Both the position numbers and the translations under genes were made by a program. Under the pieces are notes generated by a model. That model saw only the letters and a list, made by a program, of their open reading frames with translations. It searched no databases and was not told where the DNA came from. From assembly GCA_034508935.3 (NCBI GenBank), contig CM067445.1, positions 42,641,371 through 42,705,370 on the forward strand: 64,000 nucleotides of DNA, given 5' to 3'. Source of the DNA: Berghia stephanieae (lineage: Eukaryota > Mollusca > Gastropoda > Nudibranchia > Aeolidiidae). Within the stretch, counting starts at the first letter, position 1. Each line of letters starts with the position of its first letter. Below are positions 57,062 to 64,000 of this stretch, in pieces.

Positions 57062-57274
57062 TTACAAAGCCATTCCTCTCGGGGTTGGTTTGGGCTTCTT
57101 GGGTTTGTTGATTTTCCCACGGGGAGTAATCCTCGTCGGTTCAGGGGTCAGGTCACCGGAGTCGCTGAATACAGGAAGCGACCCTTCCATATCCATGACA
57201 ACGCCGCTCTCGGCTCCGTCAGGCTCCCCCAGTCTCTTGGTGTCAAAGTCCAACACAGAATCCAGATCCATGTC
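57062..57274 (-). CDS. Unrecognised gene, last coding exon
   Basis: The acceptor is CCGTTTCAG|GAC, phase 0, then 70 codons to TAA at 57062. The product is acidic at first (DMDLDSVLDFDTKRLGEPDG, DMEGSLPVFSDSGDLTPEP) and ends basic and Pro-rich (GKINKPKKPKPTPRGMAL). The exon is markedly GC-richer and more codon-like than its surroundings. I do not recognise the family. It reads like the cytoplasmic or disordered C-terminal tail of a larger protein. Its phase fits the three exons upstream on the same strand. Confidence 0.6.
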   Translation of the reverse strand, partial: DMDLDSVLDFDTKRLGEPDGAESGVVMDMEGSLPVFSDSGDLTPEPTRITPRGKINKPKKPKPTPRGMAL

Positions 57275-57632
57275 CTGAAACGGAATTAATTTTTGTGGTG
57301 AAAATACCCCAGTCTAACCTTTTGCTGGTGAGATTCCTTTTTATAATTTAATCCTTCATCCAATATATCTCCAAGCTTTCACATACTGTATAACGAACAT
57401 GTTTAAAATGAATTGACAGAAACAACGAACTCTTGTCTTTTTCCTCATGTTATTTCGATGTAATAAAGAACATCTGATATATAAAAATGTCAATGTATGA
57501 ATAACTAATTTTCCCACCCGAGACTGCTCTTCAAAATATTGTTATTCATAAAGACCCTGATAACTGGACACAATTATGTCTTTAATTCAACACTGGTGTA
57601 ATGGACAACATTTGTATTAGTTTGAGAGAATA

Positions 57633-57924
57633 GGATTCAATAGTCTGATGTCACGTCCGCCAGCAACCGCAGCTTGGTTCTTAACAAAGAAAATATGTAC
57701 TTTTATTCTTCATGCTGGATAGAACTTTTTCGCATGTCATGTGATCAGAATGTATAAAAGTCAAAACATGATCAGATTTATAATGTTTTTCTCCTCTGGA
57801 TACAATTTTATGGTCGTCGGGAAGTATTTCATAAGGGCGTCCGCAATCGTCCCAATAGTTTAGAACCAGTTGCTAAGTTACTATGCGTCATTACGTGGGA
57901 AGTGACGTCATGACTGTTGAAGCC
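57633..57924 (+). mobile_element. MITE copy 3 (300-bp family) with perfect CRE
   Basis: Starts GGATTCAATAGTCTGATGTC and ends in GTGACGTCATGACTGTTGAAGCC, flanked by TA on both sides. The right end contains the palindrome TGACGTCA (57903-57910). Internal sequence follows copy 2. It lies within an intron of the minus-strand unrecognised gene if that model is right. Confidence 0.85.
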
Positions 57925-58435
57925 TATTTCCATGACAACAAATGAGAACATATCGTTTTTAGGTTATCAGACTTATAAACTTCAGGGGAGTTCTTAATAA
58001 CGGAGAGTTTTAAATCCTTCTATAAGGGTTGTGGTATACAGGTTGTGGTCATGGCCATATTCCATGGTCAAAACCTGTATGCCACAAATATTCACCCTTC
58101 ATTCTTTGATTCCATAAGTACATGATGTATTATTAGATACACTAAAAGCATTGTTTGGTGTAAACTATATTGTGTAACCTGGTCTATATAAATATAATAT
58201 AAAAACGGTTGTTTGAATTAGAATTAAGTGCAGACACTGCAAAACTGTGCACATCATCATTATAAAGAACGCAGTATATTATAATAGCGATATATTATGC
58301 GTAGGAAGGAATACATCGTAATTAATTTGTCTTTCTGCAGCACCTGAGGAATGTAAGATTGAACTTATTGAAGTACATCACAAGGTGTGTAAAAACTAAA
58401 ATTTAAAAAAAAATACTTTACATAATGAAATTAAA

Positions 58436-58503
58436 GAAGAAGAAGAAGAAGAAGAAGAAGAAAGAAGAAGAAGAAGAAGAAGAAGAAGAAGAAGAAGAAG
58501 AAG

Positions 58504-58533
<30 letters not shown>
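58436..58533. repeat. (GAA)n microsatellite
   Basis: About 100 bases of GAA/AAG units, a purine-only strand capable of triplex formation. Confidence 0.95.
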
Positions 58534-58534
<1 letters not shown>

Positions 58535-59251
58535 TGCTTTATAAGATGAAGGAATGGAAGGCGGATTCTACAAGCAAAGTCTGTTTCAAATATAAATACG
58601 TAGAAATATGTTGTTCAAAAGGAAATGGTAGGTAAATGAACAATTTTTTTTCATGCATAATGGGAACTCATAAAGTCCTCTTTACATTAGATTTTTGCGG
58701 TGCAACGGTTGTGATATTGTAATAATTTGCTTCTTTCATTTTCTTATGATGACTGCGCTCTTAAGTGCACGATATTTATCAAAACAAAAACGCAGCGTTC
58801 AATAGTAAAAAAAAAAAAAAGAAAAAATGTTGCTTGGACATCTTGTGTAAATCCATTGTCTTTACACATTTTTGAAGATGAGACTTCACTAAGGGGAGTC
58901 TACCGTTAAAACGAATCAAATTGTCGGTCATTGTTATCAAATAAACGAAAGAACGTACGATTGTGATTTGATGACCCATACTTTGGTCTTCTTAAAATCA
59001 ACAAGCGAATATCGAAATAACTGAGCCATCTGTTCCTCAAAAGATACACAAAAGGCGCATTGAAATAAAGCAAACTTTCATTCATTGTCCACGGCTCTGA
59101 ATCGAAAAAAAAGATGGGGAAGATGGCGATCTCTGACTAGAGGATGGAAAGAGACACGCCGAAAAATATTGTTGACCTTCCGTATGCCGGTTTGACCGAA
59201 TGCACGAATGTAAACCGCCAAACTGTTGGACATCCAACATGTCCTTTGTAC

Positions 59252-59281
59252 CTTGTGTGGTCCTGATGGGTCTTTCTTGAT
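59252..59281 (-). CDS. Unrecognised gene, candidate 30-base micro-exon
   Basis: The acceptor is TATCCATCCCCAG|ATC and the donor CACAAG|GTACAA. Ten codons in phase 0 give IKKDPSGPHK, ending in AAG like the two exons upstream. Its small size makes this call tentative. Support is splice-site match, phase and strand agreement. Confidence 0.4.
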
Positions 59282-59761
59282 CTGGGGATGGATAATTTGG
59301 AATAAAATAAAAGACAATGACAAAGGTCAATTTTCAATTAAAAATTGTTTTTAAATAATAGCTATGAGCTTAAAATTCTAATTAAAAAAAAAACATCACT
59401 TCATAAGATATAATAAATGATTAATAATAACAATTAAATTACATTTAATTAAATTTCCAGCAAGACTTAGGGGGGCGGGGATGGGATGGGGTGGGGGGGG
59501 GGGGGGGTGGGGTGGGGGGAGGAAGGAGTACTGAATAAACGTAGCGCTCCTGAGTCGAGTGTGATAATGTGTGTAAAGTGCCTTTCCTAAGGACAAAATT
59601 GTGAAACTAGAATATTTTCAATCATTGTCACGCGTCTTATCTCTGGTCACGCGTAATATCGCTTGACTTTGTTACAAGACGAGCCACCAAAGCAATTGGT
59701 CATTGGCGCTACTTAGATAAACAAATGAATACTTGAATACAGAATGAAATAGAAGACAAAC

Positions 59762-59854
59762 CTTAGTATCAGTCCCTGTTGATGACGTCAACTGGCTCTG
59801 GCCTCTATCACGTGACAAAGGCCTCTTTAGATTGGTGGAGGGTTTTGCCTTTGT
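59762..59854 (-). CDS. Unrecognised gene, KRPLSR exon 2
   Basis: The acceptor is CATACAATCCAG|ACA and the donor ACTAAG|GTTTGT, 31 codons, phase 0 to 0. It encodes TKAKPSTNLKRPLSRDRGQS then Ser/Thr-rich residues ending DTK. It clearly parallels the exon at 61514-61615 (same KRPLSR core, same Ser-rich end, same final Lys codon, same phase), so the two arose by exon duplication. Likely a disordered, basic and Ser-rich tail segment. Function unknown. Confidence 0.65.
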
Positions 59855-59934
59855 CTGGATTGTATGGAGAGTGTGCGTGAAATAGACAATAATTCTTGAA
59901 AGTTTGTCAATACAATGGAATAGGATAACAACAA

Positions 59935-59936
<2 letters not shown>

Positions 59937-59970
<34 letters not shown>

Positions 59971-60245
59971 AAAAATCAACAAAACAAAAAACAAAAAAAA
60001 AAACAAACAAACAAAAAAATGAAAAACGAGACAACACCAAAAAAATAATCAACCCCCCCATAAAAAAGCAAACAAAACGAACAGAAAAACAAACAAACAC
60101 AAATTAAAAACAAAAAAAATCAACACAACAAAAACAAAACAAAATCAGAACAAAAAATCAGACCAAAATAAAATAAAACATAAAAATAAAAACAAAAGAA
60201 ACCCCAAAATAACCAAACAATCCCCACTCAAAACAAATTAGACAA
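59937..60245. repeat. A-rich low-complexity tract
   Basis: About 310 bases made almost only of A and C on plus (AAAACAAAC words), beginning with about 30 pure A. Confidence 0.9.
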
Positions 60246-60280
60246 GAAAATCAAAACAAATAACTCTTTTCTTGATAGAC

Positions 60281-60460
60281 GGGGGGCGAAATGGACGAGT
60301 GGTTAAGGCATTACACTGTGACTCGGAAACTCCCGGGTTCGAGCCACGCTTCAGCCACTTTCGTTTTTTTTCTTCCTTGAGCGAGATTATTAACCCCACT
60401 TTGCTCACTTGGACACTATGGGTGATTCCTCTTGTTTGATGAATTATCCATATTCCTTCG
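60281..60460 (+). mobile_element. tRNA-derived SINE (family S4), copy 1
   Basis: The head GGCGAAATGGACGAGTGGTT has an A-box like tRNA-Leu/Ser (GAGTGGTTAAGGC) and the B-box GGGTTCGAGCC at 60334-60344. It is followed by the shared TTTCTTCCTTGAGCGAG core and CCACTTTGCTCACTTGGAC. It is not a tRNA gene: no matching acceptor stem and the SINE body follows directly. Confidence 0.75.
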
Positions 60461-60959
60461 TGGAATGCCCAGGCAACGATATCTTATGATGTCGTGGTGG
60501 AAGGGCGTAATATTTTAAAATTAGATTTTGATAGCTTGACATTGGTAGGCCAAGCCCGACTATGATATCATGTATTGTGCTTTTCAGTCTCGAGTAAGAT
60601 ATACACAAATCTGTCGCCGATGTAAAATTACTAATTTTCTCACTTAACTAACGGTGTCATCTGGTAATCATAATCAATTCCAACCGACGTGTACATTTAT
60701 TATGCAGGTCTGACATCCGAACCCGCTTATGGGCCTAGTTTAACATTGTTGTTGTGGACAATGTTTTGCGTCATTTTTTGAGATTTCCATTACAACAATG
60801 AGCCTATAAAGAATTGGGTTATCAGACCAGCAAATAAAGTGCACGTTGATTCCAATACATCTGATGGAAACAAATTGATGTTTTGGATAACGGTGTATAA
60901 AAAAATTAAATAAAATTAAGCCCTTCTATGATGAATCATTAAATGCCGTTGCCGACACA

Positions 60960-61125
60960 CGTCTAATGTCAGCAGGGATCCTTATTGTCCAAAGTGAGCA
61001 AAAAGGGGTTGAATATCTTGTCCAAGGAAGAAAAAAAAACGAAAATGCCTGAAAGGGGGTTCGAACACAGGGCCTTCCGGGTCATTATGCAATGCCTTGA
61101 CCACTCGGTCATCTTCCCCCCCCCT
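60960..61125 (-). mobile_element. tRNA-derived SINE (family S4), copy 2 (inverted)
   Basis: The minus strand has GATGACCGAGTGGTCAAGGC (A-box), GTGTTCGAACCCCC (B-box), TTCTTCCTTGGACAAGATAT and CCTTTTTGCTCACTTTGGAC, matching copy 1 in inverted orientation about 500 bases away. Confidence 0.75.
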
Positions 61126-61175
61126 CCCCGCGTACTATGAACGAATCAGGTCAAAAACAATAAAATGAAAAAAAA

Positions 61176-61388
61176 ATTCTGTTTATTCATCCCAAAGGGG
61201 AAATTTGTCTCTAGGGTATATTATTTTAAGGGAAGACTGGAATAATTCAGGCGTCAGCCGCAGTACAGCGCCGCAAATTGAGCTAGAGCGAGGCGACTTG
61301 TTCAAGGCTACTCAGCGCAGCGGCGGGTGATCGTACTCGGTACCTTTTGGGGACGAAGCAAAGACCGTACCGCTAAGCCACGCTGCCC
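61176..61388 (-). mobile_element. tRNA-derived SINE (family S2), copy 2
   Basis: In minus orientation: GCAGCGTGGCTTAGCGGTAC (A-box), a worn B-box, CCTTGAACAAGTCGCC core, GGCTGACGCCTGAATTATTC, and the tail AATTTCCCCTTTGGGATGAA. Matches 41636-41845. Confidence 0.75.
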
Positions 61389-61513
61389 CTGATTTAAAAC
61401 AGTTCTATATTTCATCAGGATTCACCACTGTTGTACTAGTGTTGTCTTAGTTCATGGTAAGGGAGACATTGGTTATACAAATGAATCCACAAAATGGTAG
61501 TGCTAGAACTAAC

Positions 61514-61615
61514 CTTAGTCTTGGAAGAGCCTGCAGATGAAGACAAACTTCTGTCTCCTGTCCCACGTGACAAGGGTCTCTTGGGTGTGGACCGCCCCGT
61601 GGGCGGCAGAGATTT
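61514..61615 (-). CDS. Unrecognised gene, KRPLSR exon 1
   Basis: The acceptor is TCTTGTTCCCAG|AAA and the donor ACTAAG|GTTAGT, 34 codons, phase 0 to 0. It encodes KSLPPTGRSTPKRPLSRGTG then DRSLSSSAGSSKTK. The pair with 59762-59854 shows duplicated exons in one transcript. Earlier exons of this gene were not found between 61616 and the right edge and probably lie outside the window. Confidence 0.65.
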
Positions 61616-61682
61616 CTGGGAACAAGAGAAATGAGTATCAACAGTAATGTTATTCAATAATAATTCGAAATTGTATTATTGT

Positions 61683-62000
61683 GCGGCTATGTGGTCTTGT
61701 GCCATGTGGTATGTATGACACATGCTTTCGGAACGAAAGGTCCTGGGTTCGAGCCTCGCTCGGCGCATAGTTGAGTCCTTGGAAAAGGCACTTTACTCAC
61801 ATTCTCTCATCGTACTCAGGTGTAAAATGAGTACCTGACCGATAATAGCGTTGTTTCTGTCGGAAAAAAAAAATCTAATACGCCTAACAGACGTCATGTC
61901 TCGTTCTACATGTTACACTGTTGCTGTTGGTCAGGGACCCCTTTTTAAGCACTTTGAGCACGTTTAGTTGACATTGCGCTATATAAAAAAGCTAAGTTTA
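61683..62000 (+). mobile_element. tRNA-derived SINE (family S3), full copy
   Basis: Head GTGGTCTTGTGCCATGTGGT, B-box GGGTTCGAGCC at 61745-61755, core ACTCAGGTGTAAAATGAGTA, ACAGACGTCATGTCTCG, and the tail AAGCACTTTGAGCACGTTTA ending in TATATAAAAAAGC. It is the clearest S3 copy in the window. Confidence 0.8.
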
Positions 62001-62937
62001 TTATGTATTTCATTGAGACATTAGTAGCAATGGAGACATCTGGCGGTTTGCCTTAGACAATTACACATCACACAACATAGCAAAGACAGATGGAATGGGA
62101 CCTGCCATTCAGACATGTCACCTATAGTGTTCCACGAGATATCCTATGTCCTCCGATCCGTCTCTCATATAAACGGATAGTAATTTGAAATGAAATTTTT
62201 AAAAAAGAAGCTCAGCCGCTTTCTTATTCAAAATATGCACTAGTCTTGGATGTAAGAAGCGACAATGTTTACCCATAAAAAAACAAAAACAAAAAAAACT
62301 TCTTTCTAGTACTGAACTGAAAGAAATTCATAGATTTAACCGACACAAATCTCGTCCTAAATTCACTCAAGCCTGAGAATTATAAAAAGATAATGCATTG
62401 TTTCCAAAAAAAAAAAAAATGTCTTCTTATTCAGAAAAGTGAATGGAGCTGGCACTTACAGAAAAGGCCAGGCGGATTTGTCGTACCAGTAAGATCGCGA
62501 GTTCGAGCTTCCATCGCCGCCGCGAAATTTTTATTCTCTATTGTCTTCTGGCACTTTCCTACTCACTTCATTTCTTGTTTAAAAAATGTCTCATCTTTAA
62601 GACTTCTTGAAAATAAAAATTAGTTATCTAAGTTGATCGATATACGTGTGGTGAAAGTTTTCAGGCAAGCATTTTGCGTCGAATGATGAATGATCAAATA
62701 TATAAGATACAAGTATATCCACGCTTCTATGGCTTGTGCATTCGACAATGATTTTGCAGCCTGAGTCTATTAGATCTGATGGACATTGCTTTGCGATAGA
62801 CCAACGTCCCAACAAAATGGTAGCAAACAACTTGCTTTTGTTCATATAAGACACGAGAAACAGAAGTTAACTCCGGTTCTTTTACTATAATTTGTGAAAA
62901 CTGTAAGACATGATGTCATTTTAGACTGATATTGAAT
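62001..62937. other. Intergenic or intronic region without recognised genes
   Basis: It holds a possible decayed SINE head near 62470-62520 (GCGAGTTCGAGCTTCC as a B-box) but no body. Nothing else is recognised. Confidence 0.45.
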
Positions 62938-63300
62938 TCTTTGATTGATTGATTGATTGGTAAAATGATTGATTTGTAACTTAATTAATCGAGTGATTAA
63001 TTGATTGTTTTATGAAATGAATGATAAAATGATTTAATTGTAAATTGGTTGATTAATGGATTTTGATTGGGTGATCAAGTAGTTAATTGAATGATTGATT
63101 TGTAAGTTGACTGATTGATCGATCAATAGTTGATTGATTAATTTAATAATTGAATGATCAATTTATTGATTTATTGATTGACTGGTTTGTTGATTGCTCG
63201 ATTTGTAAGTTGATTGATCAAGTTAATTAATTACTGATTGATTGATTGACTGATTATTGATTGATTGACGGACTGGCTGAATGATTGATTGACTGACTGA
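62938..63300. repeat. Degenerate GATT/TTGA tetranucleotide satellite
   Basis: About 360 bases dominated by TTGATTGA words with many single-base changes, so an old, diverged tetranucleotide array. Confidence 0.85.
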
Positions 63301-63484
63301 TCACTAAAATGGTTAGATTTAAGCCTTTATTTTGCTATCTGACAATAAAGACAAATGTAATAAATAGGTAAATAATCAACGAACATTGTGTCCAGAATCA
63401 TCAAATATAGGAATTCCTCACATCCAAGTACGATAACAGTATGATTTCATTTTCGTCTTGGAATTCCTAGAAATAGTCTGAAAT

Positions 63485-63487
63485 ACT

Positions 63488-63543
<56 letters not shown>

Positions 63544-63617
63544 TCTGTCTCTCACTCATTGTATGTATATGTGTGTGCGTGTGTGCACGCGCGTGTGTGT
63601 TTGTGTTTGTCACTCAA

Positions 63618-63668
<51 letters not shown>

Positions 63669-63901
63669 GCACATTCTCTCTGTCTTAGTTTCTCTCTCTG
63701 TCTTTTTTCTGTCTGTCATCTATCTTTATGTCTACTTCTATCTATCTATCTATCTATCTATCTCATCTATCTATCTATCTATCTTTCCTTCTCCCTCTTC
63801 TCTTCATTCACTCTCACCAAACAATGTATTACACATGATTCTATGTATTCTTGGAATTCCTAAAGGTAATCTCGATCATTTCCTCTCTTAGTCTATCTGT
63901 G

Positions 63902-63974
<73 letters not shown>

Positions 63975-64000
63975 TTGTCTGCCTTTCTCTTTCTCTCTCT
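63485..64000. repeat. CT / GT / TATC compound microsatellite
   Basis: (CT)n arrays at 63490-63540, 63620-63665 and 63925-64000 are interleaved with GTGTG and TATC arrays (63735-63784). It continues past the right edge. Open frames here are repeat artefacts. Confidence 0.9.

Noticed and set aside
60281-60350. Candidate tRNA-Leu/Ser gene
   Set aside because: A- and B-box words are present but the acceptor stem does not close and a SINE body follows. The same holds for the heads at 15050, 42005, 42340 and 61683.

Overview
This is a 64 kb window of animal nuclear DNA. It is AT-rich, intron-dense and loaded with microsatellites, tRNA-like SINEs, RTE- and Jockey-like LINE pieces and MITEs. The style of the repeats and the host protein suggest a marine invertebrate, most likely a lophotrochozoan such as a mollusc. 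That placement is an inference, because nothing in the window fixes the species.

One large gene dominates: the minus-strand orthologue of CBP/p300 (CREB-binding protein, a transcriptional co-activator and lysine acetyltransferase). I trace 25 coding exons from an ATG at 39278 to a TGA at 8158. In order they encode an LXXLL box, TAZ1, KIX, a SUMO-motif-rich repression segment, the bromodomain, RING/PHD zinc fingers, the acetyltransferase core with its lysine-rich loop, ZZ, TAZ2, the interferon-binding (NCBD) helices and a Gln/Pro-rich tail. Exon phases agree throughout except at six well-supported single-base frame breaks and one possible seventh. These mostly sit in short homopolymer or tandem runs, so an unpolished long-read assembly is likelier than gene death.

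Window 1-1205 is the right end of a Tigger/pogo DNA transposon. Window 1300-8157 is 3' flank and possible 3' UTR of CBP with SINEs and a MITE. Introns hold two families of retroposons that end in the same kind of stem-loop, a hAT-type non-autonomous element with an 8-bp target duplication, and a 5'-truncated RTE LINE with a 15-bp duplication. Between exons 9 and 8 (26.8-32.4 kb) lies an odd block. It carries a tandemly repeated module and an RT fragment, and it ends in an indel-ridden second copy of exon 9 and its flanks, which looks like a haplotype or assembly duplicate.

From 39.3 to 64 kb there is the CBP upstream region followed by repeat-rich intergenic DNA: ATT and TATC arrays, SINEs, two LINE fragments, a decayed DDE transposon and two more copies of the MITE. 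On the minus strand (57.06-61.62 kb) are four phase-0 exons of an unrecognised gene. Two of them are clear duplicates built round the core KRPLSR.

I found no rRNA gene, no bona fide tRNA gene and no CRISPR. The most noteworthy observations are the compensatory stem-loop changes at the ends of the two retroposon families, the duplicated exons of the unknown gene, the inverted copy of the exon 16 acceptor region placed in another CBP intron, and the duplicated exon 9 block.
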